DNA of 64,000 nucleotides, taken from Pseudocercospora fijiensis CIRAD86 (lineage: Eukaryota > Ascomycota > Dothideomycetes > Mycosphaerellales > Mycosphaerellaceae). The notes beneath the pieces are model-generated. The model did not search any database, was not told the DNA's origin, and saw nothing but the letters and a program-made list of their open reading frames with translations. Shown piece by piece: positions 45,637-56,599 of this stretch. The first letter of the stretch is position 1. Each line of letters begins with the position of its first letter. The position numbers and the translations under genes are program-made. The stretch covers positions 124,001 to 188,000 of the forward strand of contig NW_006921543.1 in the NCBI RefSeq assembly GCF_000340215.1. The letters run 5' to 3'.

Positions 45637-46240
45637 ATGAGCTCCAACACAATGCCTCCGCCGATCGCCCCCTTTCAACCCCCGACCATACCACCCCCAA
45701 AGCTCAAAGACCTCATCGACGGAGCCTTGATCACAAATGGCTACATCAACGAAGATATTTCCACCACCTACCATGCACAAGACCTCCACGCCGCCATCCG
45801 CTACCTCGCACCACGCATTCAACCCATGAAATCCGAACTCGCAAACATCTCCAATGAGTTAAGGTACGTACATCCTCTCCAAATCCCCTCTTACCACACC
45901 CCCATCCCATCACTAACCTTTTATAAATCATAGCCTCGAATTCCAAACCGCCCAAAACTCCGCCAGAGCCGCCGGTAACCACCCTCTCGTCACATCCCTC
46001 CAGACCCAAGCCGCAATGTCACAGGCTTCCACCCATGTGACAGAGACTGTGCAGGCTCCACCAGAAGCAGAACTCCGTCGTACTTCCGCTATGGATTCTG
46101 CGCAGATTTTGACGAAATTGGTGCTTTGTGTTTATTCCGGGGAGGCGAGTGTGGCTGGGGCGAAGAGGAAAATTGAGGAGTTGAGGTTGGGGAGGCTGGA
46201 CGGTCGGTTTTCGCAGAAGGTTGGGGTGCAGAGGTTTTGA
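45637..46240 (+). CDS. small unknown protein
   Basis: Exons 45,637-45,863 and 45,934-46,240 give 177 residues. The 70-bp intron starts GTACGT and has CACTAACC before ATCATAG. The N-terminus is Pro-rich, followed by a helical-looking region with LKDLIDGALITNGYI and RYLAPRIQPMKSELANISNELR, possibly a short coiled coil around residues 55-90. The C-terminal part contains LRRTSAMDSAQILTKLVLCVYSG and ends KVGVQRF. No family is recognised. The last codons are part of a sequence duplicated downstream as a tandem repeat, so the C-terminus may have been shaped by that expansion. The + strand is strikingly C-rich in the first two thirds and G-rich at the end. Confidence 0.55.
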
Positions 46241-46985
46241 GGGGGGAGGTGTTAGGGCGTTTGGAGAGGGAGAGGGAGAGGGAGAGGGAGGGGAGGGTGG
46301 GTGGTTTTCGCAGAAAGTTGGGGTGCTGAGGTTTGGAGGGCGGAGGTAGGGGGAGGTATTATAGTGTTTAGAGGGGAGAGGGTAGGAAGTGAACGGTTGG
46401 GGGTTTGAATAAAGGGTTTAAGAGCGGAGAGGCGTTTTGATAGGTTCTTTTGTGTGTTTCTTAGGCGTTCTGCATTTGGAGTAGGGTGTAAGTAAGGATA
46501 CGTACATGTTGCTTTACACTTGGAATTTAACTCCGAAGGGGATTAGGATGCAGAGGTTTCGAGGGCGGAGGTGTTCGGAGGTATTGTAGTGTTTAGAGGG
46601 AGAGGGAGGCGAGTAAAGGGTTGGGGGTTTGACTTAGTAGGGGTAGTATTAAGAGCGGAGAGGCGTTTTAATAAGTTCTTTTGTGTTTTTTGAGCGTCTG
46701 CATTTAGTGTGTAAGTGAGGATACGTACATGTTGCTTTACACTTAGAATTTAGACCCGAAGGGTATTAGGGTGCAGAGGTTTTAAGGGCGGAGGTAGGTA
46801 GAGGTATCATAGTATTTAGAGGGGAGAGGGAGGGCAGTAAAGGGTTAGGGGCTTAACTTGGTAGGGGTAGTGGTAAGAGCGGAGAGGCGTTTTAACAGGG
46901 TCTTTTTGTATTTCTTAAGCGTCTGCATTTGGAGTGTAGGTAGGGATATATATATGTTGCTTTGCGCCTAGAATTTAGCCGGAGG
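46203..46985. repeat. tandem duplication of ~223 bp seeded from a gene 3' end
   Basis: The end of the preceding gene (ggttttcgcagaaggttggg, about 46,205) recurs almost unchanged at about 46,302. Long units follow with landmarks GTGCTGAGG at 46,323, ATGCAGAGG at 46,548 and GTGCAGAGG at 46,771, giving periods of 225 and 223 bp. Each unit carries the same sub-blocks: GGCGGAGGT, AAGAGCGGAGAGGCGTTTT, TACATGTTGCTTT. The third unit has TATATATATG where the first two have TACGTACATG, a C-to-T pattern. A GAGAGG microsatellite lies at 46,265-46,290. The array is strongly purine-rich on the + strand and non-coding. Confidence 0.85.
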
Positions 46986-47938
46986 GAGATTTAAGGAATC
47001 GTAATTTAAGAGAAGCTTTGCAGCCACATTACCTGTAGTGTCTGTTTGCTTAGGAAAGTTTTTGTGACTTTATTAAGCAGTAGTGAGTGTGGATCCTCGG
47101 AGGATTTTGCTCTGAGCTTACATGTGATTGCTTGGCGGATTATTCGCTAGATACACACTTGAAAATCTCGATCCATACAATTCTGATGACGAGCGAGCTT
47201 CAGGGCTAGATAGAATAGATATGTGAGTTAACCAGCGTCTAATAACCTCTCTAAACATTCTCTTTCACAATTCATAGACTGGCCGAGCATCCAGACCACG
47301 CTACTACAGCCAACAGCGCAGAGCAGAGAAGCACCATGTGCTTTCAAATCCATCTTTTAGCACCAGCAGGATGCTCTCCTCTGAGAAAACGTTCAGCTTA
47401 CGATCGTGCCGTAAACCTAGGAAGATTAGGTGGGACAGTGGAAAGCTTCCAACGTTTCTTCAAGTTCCGGACAAACAAATAGCACAGCTTCTCATGCATG
47501 CTTGACACACCAAGTGGAAACACAGCAAGCACCTCAACTCAATCATCTCACATATTCAACCACCTATATGCATTCACTGCCTACCCTATAAAAACGCCTT
47601 CAGCACAAATCATGCCGAAAAAAATGGCTACCTTATCAAATCCGATGTGCTACCGTTTGCTTCTCATCCCAAAGCGGCATCATTCCAAGAACAATTCTTA
47701 GAATGCACACCAAATCTCCCTCCACATTCTTGACATATTCCTCCTACTCGTGTGATATCGCGGGATAGATTAATGCCTGACATTGTTGTTGTGTTCGTTA
47801 GGTAGTGATGTTGGATCGGAAATAAGAAAGGCCATCAAAATTTATACTGGCGTCGATACACATTCACGAGAGATCTATGGTGGCCAAGATGAAAGGATGA
47901 GGTAGGTGCTGCGTTATTCACAAATATACCTTATCCAT
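46986..47938. other. intergenic, no recognisable gene
   Basis: About 950 bp between the tandem array and the 3' end of the fork-protection gene. Short frames (for example 47,498-47,701) lack conserved-looking sequence. Nothing is supported. Confidence 0.45.
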
Positions 47939-50900
47939 CTACTCGTCGTCGCTATCATCAATAATAAACCCAGCTCTTACATTCCTCCTCGCAGCAGCAG
48001 TAGACTTGACGACTGGTTGATCGTCGTCATCATCATCACTGTGAATCTCTCCTCTCGAGACAGAATTTGCGGGCATTTCCTTCAATGGTGGTTCAGCAGG
48101 TGGCGATGTCGAAGGCGTTTCCTTGCCGTTGTCAGCTTCATCACTATCCTCGTCAAACAATGGCTTCCTCTTGACGGGCTGTCGCTTCGCAGGTCTCTCA
48201 CTCTCCGCATCCGAAATTTCAGCCTCTGAGGAGGATTTGTCGTTGTTGGAGAGTTCGATTGGAGATGACTTTCTCGCTGTCCTTCTTGATGCTGGCCGAC
48301 TGCTGCTGTTGGATTCACTTGACTCATCCCCGGCATCGATCATGATCTGATCTTCGCCATCGTCCGGCTTCTTCTTCTTGGCTTTTGCCTTCTTGACAGC
48401 TTTCTTGGCGGCAGTTTTCGGCGCCACTTTCTTCTTGCTCCCTTTCTGTCCTTTCTCAACTTCCTCAACAGCTGTGTCTTCGGCTTGCTCCATGTGCTTG
48501 ACGAGCATGTTGCGAATAACACCGTCAGTCTTCTTTCGTCTCTCTTCCTCGAGTCTGAAGAACTCGGCGTCCGCTTCGGCGTCACTCTCATCGTCTGATG
48601 CTGTGATGTAGAGTTTTGACTTGATCTTGGCGTTCTTCTCACGTTCCTTCTTGTCTCGTGCAACTCTCTTCTCTTCCAACTCTTCCTCAGTGCGCTCGAT
48701 AGCGTTCCGCTTTCGTCTCTTCTTTGGTCGATCATCGCCATCTCTAGCCTTGCGCTTCTCACGGATGTTGGGCGGAAATAGCTCTTCATTGATCTCCCCG
48801 CCACTGCCGGACGCATCAGTATCGCTGTCATTGTCGTCAAATGTGGTGCGCCCTTTCGCTTTGGATCGGATGAAGTCTGCAGCGGTCTTTTCATCTTCGA
48901 ACGAAGGAGGATCGAACTCTGCTTTCTTGATCTGATTCAGAGCTTCGCTAAGTTGTGAAGCAGTGAGACTTGACGGTATTATCCAAGCGGCGTCGGTGTC
49001 TTCAGCCAGACCCAATCTTTGGCAACCAAGAGTCGTAAGGAGAAGTCGTAGATGCTTGTCTTTGAAAAGTGCCAGCTTTCGCTCATCAGTGTCAGCAGGG
49101 AGGAAAATTGATGGGGGAGCCTGTCTCTCGATAGCTGGCGCGACGGCGTTCTCGTCTTCATCCATCATGCCTGACCTGACTGCTTGCTCGTCTTCCCAAG
49201 CTTGTCGTTCAGTGACCGCCTCCTGAAGTTGCTTCTTGACCCACTCGAGGTCATCAGCCTTGGCCTGCTCGATCAGCATGCTTGTTGCGATGCCGATGCG
49301 CTGGTCTTCGGGCACAGATGGTTTCATCTCTAGCTCTGCTGGAGGGCGTGGAGCCCGCTTCTCAACAATTTTGTCGTAGCCGTTCTGAAGATAGAACATG
49401 GTATTCGGGATTTTGCTGAAAAGCATCTCGACGATCGCTGCTTCTCTCCAACCTTCGCCTTCGGTCGGCCTCTCGATCCATTTGATGCATCGTCGGAAGA
49501 CCTGCTGAACCAGTTGCTCCCAGTCCTTGAAGCCTTCCATGCCAGGATCAAGGCCTTCCGGTCCCTTGATGAGCCTATGCAGGAGCTGGAGGATGTCTGC
49601 TCGGAAGAGTAGCACCGCGAGCTCGTGCTTGAAAGCTAGTCGGTAGAGGAAACGATGCGCCCTCTTGAGCTGAACCGGTGTCAAGTCGCGGTAGTAGGTG
49701 ATGAAGGAAATGAATGTGTTCACGCATGGCTGAGAGAGGAACTTGGCAGCGAATTTCGCAAAGTCGAACTTGCGCTCTGACACTGAACGATGCGCTTCTC
49801 GTTCATCTTCAGCAGCGTCCTCGGCATCGTCGCCGCCGCCTCCGCCCTGCTGTTGCTTCTTCTTTCGAGCGCGGCGCTTGGAGCGTATTTGTAAGTCCAC
49901 ATTTTGCTTGCTATATCGCTCCAACATGCGTATGAAGACGTGCACGCACTCTGTGACTGCATCAAGGTAGGCAAAGCCTTGGTGGGTGTAGCCTCGTAAA
50001 ATCTGCACTATCCTGTCATGGGTTGACTCCTCGTAGAAAATGCGATGTAGGATGTTTTCTGCAATTTCCTGATCTTCGTCGTCCTTGCTCTCGCTCATGC
50101 TTTGAACAGTGAGCAGGATTTGGGTGAAGCATAGCAGAGTTGCTTGCAGGTCCTGCCAGCTTTTATTGTCGAATGCCGTCTGCATCTGCCTGTTGAGAAG
50201 GACGAAGGTCTCCTGATCAAGCACAGCGGCGATGTATGCGAACGTGTTGTCTTCTGGGTTGGTCTGAGTTGCGCGGTCTGCATTCCAGGCACCTTCTCTC
50301 CTAGACCGATCTCGCCTTGCAGCTTCGGCATTCAAAAACCATGACATAAGGTAGAAGTACTGCTTGTGATGCATGCTCTCCTGGACTCGATCTGCTTCGC
50401 GCTCGATTGCTTTTCGCAGACTGCTAAAGAGCGGATTGAAGGAGGAGTCAAGGAAGTCCTCGACGAATTTTCTCAAGTGCTTTCGACTAGGCTCCGTCAG
50501 ATCTATTCGCATGCCGAATTCAGAATTCTCATCGAATTCTTGCGCGAGCTTCCCACGATACTGTGGCTTGTTCCATTTCTTGCTGGCGTCCATGTGGCGA
50601 AGGGTATCTGCTTCGTTGGTCATGCTAGTCTGGCCAGACACGGTCGAAAGCTTCGCATCGTCTCTCTGCACCCAGATCATAGTACCGAAACGATTATGCC
50701 GCGTTGGTGCATGTCTCTTATAGCTGTCCAGCATCGCTTTCTCTTTCTGCAGCAAGCTCTTCAGCTCTGACGTCTCCTCAGTCGCGACTTGCTCCTTCTT
50801 CATAAACAGCTTGCGCGGGTCTACGCCTTTCAGTAAATGGAATAAAATCTCCAGCACAATGACATCCTGCTCTTGAAATTCGTCTCCCATGCTAGAGCCG

Positions 50901-51580
50901 ATGGTCAACAGCACACTGAAGATGTCCTGATCCTGGAATGCCTCAATGACGGCTGATCGGCTGATCTCGTTCTCGTCTCCTTGCGAGGGAAGGTGTTGTG
51001 GCTGTGTGATCATGGCGATGTTCCGGAAGAAGTATAAGCACAGCTTGATGATACCTTCATCTCTCCTGGTCCTGTCGCGCTTGGGAGTGGCCATGGCTGG
51101 CAGCGCAACACGCACTGCTGTCCGCAAGATCTTGGCATATTCGAAGTGCAGAACAGATCTCTTGTATGCCACTTGCGCCAACTGTAGATATGGCACATGT
51201 CTGTGGTGATTGACTGTTGCGGTTTCACTCTCGAGTGAAAGCGGCCAAGTCAATGGCACCAGCAGCTCCAAACATGCCAATGCCAGCTTCGCCTTGTGCT
51301 TGTTGTCCTGCGCATCGTCGGGCCATAACGACAGAATCTCCAACAAATCTCCCTTGACCAGATTCGCCTCTGCCAAAACTCTCTTCACGTCCAATCGGTT
51401 CGTCTTCTCGTCGTACAGTCGTAGCCATCGTTGCACGTCCTTCAGCACAGCGAGCGCATCGTCTCCCACAGCATAAGTGTCATCGTAGGTCGACCGTCCT
51501 CCCAGCGCATTTACCAGTGAGGAGACATATGCGCGCACTTCTGGATCCACCGTCTGGGAGCGCTCCCATATGTCGGCCAT
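47939..51580 (-). CDS. TOF1: replication fork protection factor Tof1/Swi1 (Timeless family)
   Basis: An intronless gene of 1,213 residues. The N-terminal half is a Timeless domain: VRAYVSSLVNALGG near residue 17, a long helical array with LVPLTWPLS around 120, and the block VLPAMATPKRDRTRRDEGIIKLCLYFFRNIAMI near 170-205 that is diagnostic of the family. The mid region includes FLSQPCVNTFISFITYYRDL (about 620). The C-terminal 300 residues are acidic and lysine-rich, with several KKRKR-like clusters and an end SDDDDDDQPVV...IIDDSDDE. With its partner Tof3/Csm3 (Tipin) it stabilises stalled forks and supports checkpoint signalling in the nucleus. The start ATG at 51,580 was chosen because the codons upstream offer only TTG. 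Length fits the family. Confidence 0.9.
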   Translation of the reverse strand: MADIWERSQTVDPEVRAYVSSLVNALGGRSTYDDTYAVGDDALAVLKDVQRWLRLYDEKTNRLDVKRVLAEANLVKGDLLEILSLWPDDAQDNKHKAKLALACLELLVPLTWPLSLESETATVNHHRHVPYLQLAQVAYKRSVLHFEYAKILRTAVRVALPAMATPKRDRTRRDEGIIKLCLYFFRNIAMITQPQHLPSQGDENEISRSAVIEAFQDQDIFSVLLTIGSSMGDEFQEQDVIVLEILFHLLKGVDPRKLFMKKEQVATEETSELKSLLQKEKAMLDSYKRHAPTRHNRFGTMIWVQRDDAKLSTVSGQTSMTNEADTLRHMDASKKWNKPQYRGKLAQEFDENSEFGMRIDLTEPSRKHLRKFVEDFLDSSFNPLFSSLRKAIEREADRVQESMHHKQYFYLMSWFLNAEAARRDRSRREGAWNADRATQTNPEDNTFAYIAAVLDQETFVLLNRQMQTAFDNKSWQDLQATLLCFTQILLTVQSMSESKDDEDQEIAENILHRIFYEESTHDRIVQILRGYTHQGFAYLDAVTECVHVFIRMLERYSKQNVDLQIRSKRRARKKKQQQGGGGGDDAEDAAEDEREAHRSVSERKFDFAKFAAKFLSQPCVNTFISFITYYRDLTPVQLKRAHRFLYRLAFKHELAVLLFRADILQLLHRLIKGPEGLDPGMEGFKDWEQLVQQVFRRCIKWIERPTEGEGWREAAIVEMLFSKIPNTMFYLQNGYDKIVEKRAPRPPAELEMKPSVPEDQRIGIATSMLIEQAKADDLEWVKKQLQEAVTERQAWEDEQAVRSGMMDEDENAVAPAIERQAPPSIFLPADTDERKLALFKDKHLRLLLTTLGCQRLGLAEDTDAAWIIPSSLTASQLSEALNQIKKAEFDPPSFEDEKTAADFIRSKAKGRTTFDDNDSDTDASGSGGEINEELFPPNIREKRKARDGDDRPKKRRKRNAIERTEEELEEKRVARDKKEREKNAKIKSKLYITASDDESDAEADAEFFRLEEERRKKTDGVIRNMLVKHMEQAEDTAVEEVEKGQKGSKKKVAPKTAAKKAVKKAKAKKKKPDDGEDQIMIDAGDESSESNSSSRPASRRTARKSSPIELSNNDKSSSEAEISDAESERPAKRQPVKRKPLFDEDSDEADNGKETPSTSPPAEPPLKEMPANSVSRGEIHSDDDDDDQPVVKSTAAARRNVRAGFIIDDSDDE

Positions 51581-52059
51581 TGCTATTTTGGCGTGTTCGC
51601 TGCGATACAAAACTGTGCACGAAAGACGCGTTGACGCGTAGCTCGACGCGCGCTACGGCAGATCATTTCTCCGCGGCTCCGAAAGCTGAGTCAGCTCGAC
51701 GCCCTCAAAGCTGCTGTGCCGTGCTCCATGCTACAACGCAACACACTGATGAGAGGTACTGTACCGGAGCTGCTGCTCCTGCTTGACGATGCCAGATGCA
51801 GGCCCGGCCCATATCGCGGCACGCTGCGCCAATCGCAAATACCGCAATTCTCATGACCACAGTCTCATCGTCATCACTGTGAGCTCTGCTCGCTCCCACA
51901 CCCCTGGAGTACCCTCGGCCTAAGCTCCAGCTTTGCGCTTGGCGCGTTTCTTCGGCGACTTCACCTTTCCATCTGATACACTCTCACCAATAATTTCCTC
52001 CCATCTCCCCCCCTCGTACCTGTTCGTCCCTGTTTGTCCGTGGGGAGTCAATTGCCATC
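51581..52059. promoter_or_regulatory. divergent promoter, TOF1 / 3-hydroxyacyl-CoA dehydrogenase
   Basis: A 479-bp head-to-head intergenic region. Just left of it, sequence around 51,628-51,656 carries overlapping GACGCG motifs (about 51,625 and 51,633) resembling the ACGCGT cell-cycle box of replication genes. The dehydrogenase side has a CT-rich leader. Confidence 0.4.
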
Positions 52060-53181
52060 ATGATCATCCGACGCGCCCTATCCCGCTCCCGCTCCCGCTC
52101 CTCGCCATGCATGCCCATACCCATGCGCCGCAGAGCCTTCTCATCCTCCCGATCCATGCTGGCGGAAGCCGCAGCCATCAATCGCCTGGGTGTGGTCGGT
52201 GCTGGCCAGATGGTGTGTCTTTATCGACACCTTCGCAGCCTATGGCAGCAGTGCTAATACAGCTGACTGACCATAGCCTTGAGCACAGGGCTTAGGCATT
52301 GCATTGGTTGCCGCCAGGGCCGCAGGAGTTCCCGTCACACTGGTCGATAACTCTCAGCAATCCTTAGACAAGGGCGTCGCATTCGCGGAGAAACTGCTCA
52401 AGAAGGATGTCGACAAGCAGAAGATCAGCCAATCCGACGCCGACTCCGCGCGACGGAGACTTACCCCTTCGACCAACATGGACGATTTGAGCCAAGTCGA
52501 CATGGTCATCGAAGCCGTGCCCGAGATTCTTGACCTCAAGACCAAGATCTTTGCACAGCTCGCTGCCACATGTCCGAAACATGCCATTCTGGCCACTAAC
52601 ACGTCGTCTATATCGATTACCAAAATCGCGGCTAGCACATCTAAGGTATGCTGGCCCCTCTCCCGTCTTATCTGATCTTGTCATGCTAATTGTCTGCTCT
52701 CTGATAGGATGCCACCGACCTCAGTGCCCCTTCACGAGTCGTCAGCACCCACTTCATGAATCCCGTCCCGATACAGAAAGGCGTCGAGATCATTTCTGGC
52801 TTACAAACTTCGCCTGAAACTCTGGCCACCGCTGTAGAGTTCTGCAAGCGCATGGGTAAAGTGCCTTCAACTTCCGCGGATACGCCAGGCTTCCTCGCGA
52901 ATCGCATATTAATGCCCTATATTAACGAGGCCATCATCTGTCTAGAGACCGGTGTCGGCGACGAAAAGAGCATTGACGATATCATGAGGAATGGCACGAA
53001 CGTGCCCATGGGCCCACTGCAGCTAGCGGACTTCATTGGTTTGGATACCTGCCTTTCGATCATGGAGGTGCTACACACCCAGCTGGGAGACAGCAAGTAC
53101 AGGCCTTCTGTTCGACTGAGACAGATGGTCGATGCTGGCTGGCTGGGCAAGAAGTCTGGCAAGGGCTTCTACAACTATTAG
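52060..53181 (+). CDS. mitochondrial 3-hydroxyacyl-CoA dehydrogenase
   Basis: Three exons (52,060-52,212; 52,289-52,645; 52,708-53,181) give 327 residues. Both introns are phase 0 with GTGTGT and GTATGC donors. Residues 1-35 are rich in Arg and Ser without acids, a mitochondrial presequence. The NAD-binding fold follows with GVVGAGQM|GLGIA, the glycine loop being split exactly by intron 1. The catalytic His lies in STHFMNPVP and the partner Glu in KGVEII. The C-terminal domain has NRILMPYINEAI and ends GKGFYNY without a peroxisomal signal. It oxidises L-3-hydroxyacyl-CoA to 3-ketoacyl-CoA in mitochondrial beta-oxidation or short-chain degradation. Length is normal for the monofunctional (HADH/3-hydroxybutyryl-CoA dehydrogenase) family. 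Confidence 0.9.
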
Positions 53182-53755
53182 ACCTGTGTAGTGTTTAGAT
53201 CAAAGCTCGCGGTGTTTGAGCATGTAAGAACACTTTCTACACAGCAACCAATGAGCATAGTCTCAAAACTGCTGACGTGAAAACAACCGAGCTATGACCG
53301 AAATCTGACCACCAGAATAGAATATTGGTCCACGGTGACAGAAAGCAAGCCAGGATGGCACTGGTAAGTAGAGGTGTGTACATGCGACGCTTATCATACG
53401 CGAGTCCGTCAGGGATTTTTGAACAGCCGCTGCAGGATCACCGAAAAGGCTACATGCACCCACGCTTTCCATCCTTTGACCCCAGAACTCCGCCAATGGT
53501 ACCGCACATGATCTTTGTTATTACCTGCAACATTTATCTGATGTAACTCTACTCCTCTTTTCCCTCTCGTGACAGTGAAATGAGAGAGTTGCCCCTCTCC
53601 CGCTCTGCCTCGCTGACCGATTGATTGATTAGATCAAACCCACTCATTCACTCACTCACCCACTCGACTTGCAAACAAGCAGAGTCTAAAGATCATTGCC
53701 CAACCTCACTCAACCTCAGCCTCATTCCAAACCCAACCACCCCATCCATCAAAAA
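53182..53755. other. intergenic
   Basis: 574 bp between the dehydrogenase gene and a small C-rich frame. Short CACTCACT-type repeats lie near 53,640-53,665. No gene is supported. Confidence 0.4.
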
Positions 53756-54094
53756 ATGTCCCTCTTCGGTTCCTGGGCCATATGCCACCTCCCCAAATCC
53801 TCATACCGAACCGATCGATCTGGAACTCCACCACCACCCAACACTTCACTTCCAACATCAATGTCCCTCTCTTCTTCTACATCATCTGTCGTCTCCAACT
53901 CGACCCAAAAATCCGTAAACTTCTCCGACCCTCCTGACCGTCCTTCTACAAGTACAAGTCCTAGAAGTGGAGTCCCGCCTACACAACGACGACGAGAGTT
54001 TTACGTTTCGCCGTACGGGTTGTTGGGATTGAGTGGGATTATGGGCGAGAGGAGTTTGGAGTTGGAGGGGTGTTTGAGGAGTTGGAGGCGGTGA
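53756..54094 (+). CDS. possible small Ser/Pro-rich protein
   Basis: 112 codons starting at an ATG in strong context (tcaaaaaATG). The sequence is Ser-, Thr- and Pro-rich with a later RRREFYVSPYGLLGLSGIMG segment that looks more protein-like. There is no signal peptide and no known domain. The frame spans one of the abrupt C-rich to G-rich switches. It could be a genuine small gene or chance, and there is no independent support. Confidence 0.3.
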   Translation: MSLFGSWAICHLPKSSYRTDRSGTPPPPNTSLPTSMSLSSSTSSVVSNSTQKSVNFSDPPDRPSTSTSPRSGVPPTQRRREFYVSPYGLLGLSGIMGERSLELEGCLRSWRR

Positions 54095-54307
54095 TGGGAG
54101 TGGGAGTGGGAGGTGGTGGTGTTTGGGTGCTGCGCAGAATGGATTGTATGTTCATGACGATTTTTTGGGAATTCAAAAGTTCATGTGAAGGAGCTATGTG
54201 TAATGAATGGGTCGACGGGAAAATTGAAGACTGCATGCGTGTGACCGCTATCCCAGACTCCCTACTCCTCCCATGCCTGAAGCAAAGAATAGACAAAGTT
54301 TTTTTTT

Positions 54308-54322
54308 GGGGGGGGGGGGGGG
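54308..54322. repeat. homopolymer G15 next to T9
   Basis: A run of nine T (54,299-54,307) followed by 15 G lies in the intergenic region between the small Ser/Pro-rich frame and the F-box gene. The exact lengths may be affected by sequencing error. The rest of 54,095-54,438 holds nothing recognisable. Confidence 0.7.
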
Positions 54323-54438
54323 TATTCCTAACGCCACGCCATTTGCGAAAAAGCAAAAAAAAAACATCAATTCATAATCATGTCGTTACACATTTGTTTT
54401 CTCACCAAGATATATATGGTCATGGCCTGAGAATGAGT

Positions 54439-55328
54439 TCACAAATTCGCAAACTCCTCACCCTCATCAGGCCATCCGACCTCGTCAATCCCTCCTCCCC
54501 CTCGCTCGGAAGGTTCGTAGCTCAGATATGGATCTGAGTCATGGACAACAGTGTTGTCATCAGATAATTCGATAGATCTAACGACGGTGATACCCATACT
54601 GACAGCGCGACTTTTTGACGAGGAGCCATCTTTCTCGCGTTGGAGGCGGAGTTTCATGTAGTATTTCCCGTCGACGGCATGTTTGACAGGACGCACTGCA
54701 GCAGAATCCCAATGGACGTTGAAGTTGTCGAGACTGGATTCTTTGACGTAGACGGTTTGCATCATGTCGCCTGATGATGAATTGGAAGTGTTAGCAGGCG
54801 GGCGGGCGTTTTTGTTGAGACTTGAGTGGTTTGCTCACCCATTGTGTTGACGTTCTCGCAAAGCTCGTCGTTATCGTGAGCGTCTTCGAACCAGAACATG
54901 ACATCGCCTCGACCAGTGCTAGGTGGAGGCTGAGTGAGGAGCATCCTCTGCCATGATGGAATGAACTTGCCCGACCTTCTGTTAGGGTCGGCGAAAGCGC
55001 AATTCCTCAACTTCCATTCCCGGGTCGTGTCGAAGAGGAGATCATTGAGGATCACGACCTGCTCCAACCATTTGCTTCGATTGGAAGTGGCGTCAAGAAT
55101 GTTATATTTCTCGGCTCGGGACTCATCGAGGAGGCCGAGGTCCAGTATCTCTTCGAAAGAGTTGGTTGGAAGCAGGAAAAGTTTCTTCTGGAGGGATTTG
55201 CTGTTTCGGATGGTATGGTGCCAGCGTCTGTCGACTCGTTGGGATAGTAATAATGTCCTCGTGTCAAGATTGAGGAGGATAAGTTCCAGCAGCTCTGCTG
55301 TATCGAGTGCTGCAGTGGTAGCAGCCAT
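54439..55328 (-). CDS. F-box protein
   Basis: Exons 55,328-54,839 and 54,770-54,439 give 273 residues. The 68-bp intron begins GTGAGC, has TGCTAACA and ends ATCATCAG. The junction reads NTMGDMMQTV. Residues 8-52 form an F-box: TAELLELILLNLDTRTLLLSQRVDRRWHHTIRNS-type spacing with the conserved Leu and Trp positions. The remainder has no repeat domain, which is typical of the many short F-box proteins of Pezizomycotina. The family recruits substrates to SCF ubiquitin ligases through Skp1; the substrate is unknown. The ATG at 55,328 was chosen because the codons upstream offer only TTG. Confidence 0.75.
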
Positions 55329-56599
55329 CTCCGAGCTCAAGCGGCTGAGGGGTTGGAGGGTCGGTAACGGTGCGTAACTCAGGGTCCCGGAATGAAGGTA
55401 GACTGGTATATATGTTTCGGTGATGCGGTACGGATTGCGAAGGCCTTCAGTCCGTAGGAAGGTTCGTGGAGCAAGCCGTGATGCGCGGGATGTGTCGGGT
55501 CCCGAATATGCTGAAATAACTCCGTCTCAGCCAGCGCACGGGCTGTGCTGGCCTGTGGGAGCGCAGGAGGAGAGTTGAGGGCGAGTCGCGAGTGTCATGA
55601 TACGGACAAGCACGACGCGTTGTAGGCGACGTTGAACGGCAAGACAGCAGGTGGTGAGGTATAGCGAGTGCGGCGTATAAGCGAGCTCGGGATTTGCATG
55701 AGCAAGGCGATGGATGCTTCAGCTGCAGCCTGCTCCACGAAGGCCTATATGCCGGCAGAAGCGACGGTTGCACGCATCATGGTGGCTGTATTGTTCAAGT
55801 GAGATGGATTTGTGTTGTGCTTTTTCGCCCCGGGGGCTGGTCGTTTTGCCGCTGCCGCTGTAGCAAATCACGGAGGAGGGGTTTCTGCTTACTGCAGCGT
55901 GGTGTGGTGCATGTCTCCCGGCAAAATATATTACCAGCAAAGCTCCAATTTCGTCGATGTCGCGGGGGCCCAGCACGCCTTCAGGAACGACATCGGTTCT
56001 CATTATTGGTGCAACGCCAGATGTACTGCTGTAACGTTGGACGGACCTTGGAGGCTCTAAAGGCCCCGGCTCGCTTATGCTAAGTATACGCTCGAATTGT
56101 ACAGAATGGGTCGAAAGTCGTCAGCAACTACTCCCAGGTGGTTACCGTGAGGACAAGCGAGCGAGAGGTCGTCGACATAAGAAGCGAGATGCAGAGCGGT
56201 AGCCATCTGCCGTATTGTTTTCGACGAGGGTGTAGTGGCCAACATCATCGATGAAGCGTGCGTAAATGCTTACGCTCAGGCCTCACAGAAATAGCATTTC
56301 GAATAGTCAGGAGCGATGTATAGGTAGGTAGGCGTCGCAAGGAGACATCGCACGCAATGATGACTAACATTCCTGGCATGGCTGTTCGCTACCACCCTTT
56401 CTTCCATCAACAACACCTCATCCCACTCGCCCACCGCATCATGATGACAGCTCCCACGCGCATGGAAGACGAGACGAGGCAGAGGCAGAAGCAGAAGCTC
56501 CGCCGTGGGGAGATCTTATCTTATCTCGGGTCTTTGGCCGATGCCAGCGTTCTATCCCCTGTAAATATTCGTACGTTGACGGCGTTTATCGGCATAACT
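55329..56599. other. intergenic before RIP block 2
   Basis: About 1.3 kb of normal composition. One plus-strand frame (55,812-56,060) has no ATG but reads like the end of a small cysteine-containing protein (see findings). The frames at 55,694-56,083 and 56,357-56,617 do not look convincing. No gene is called. Confidence 0.4.

Noticed and set aside
47498..47701. 67-codon plus-strand frame
   Set aside because: No recognisable features and no promoter layout; probably random in an AT-richer intergenic region.
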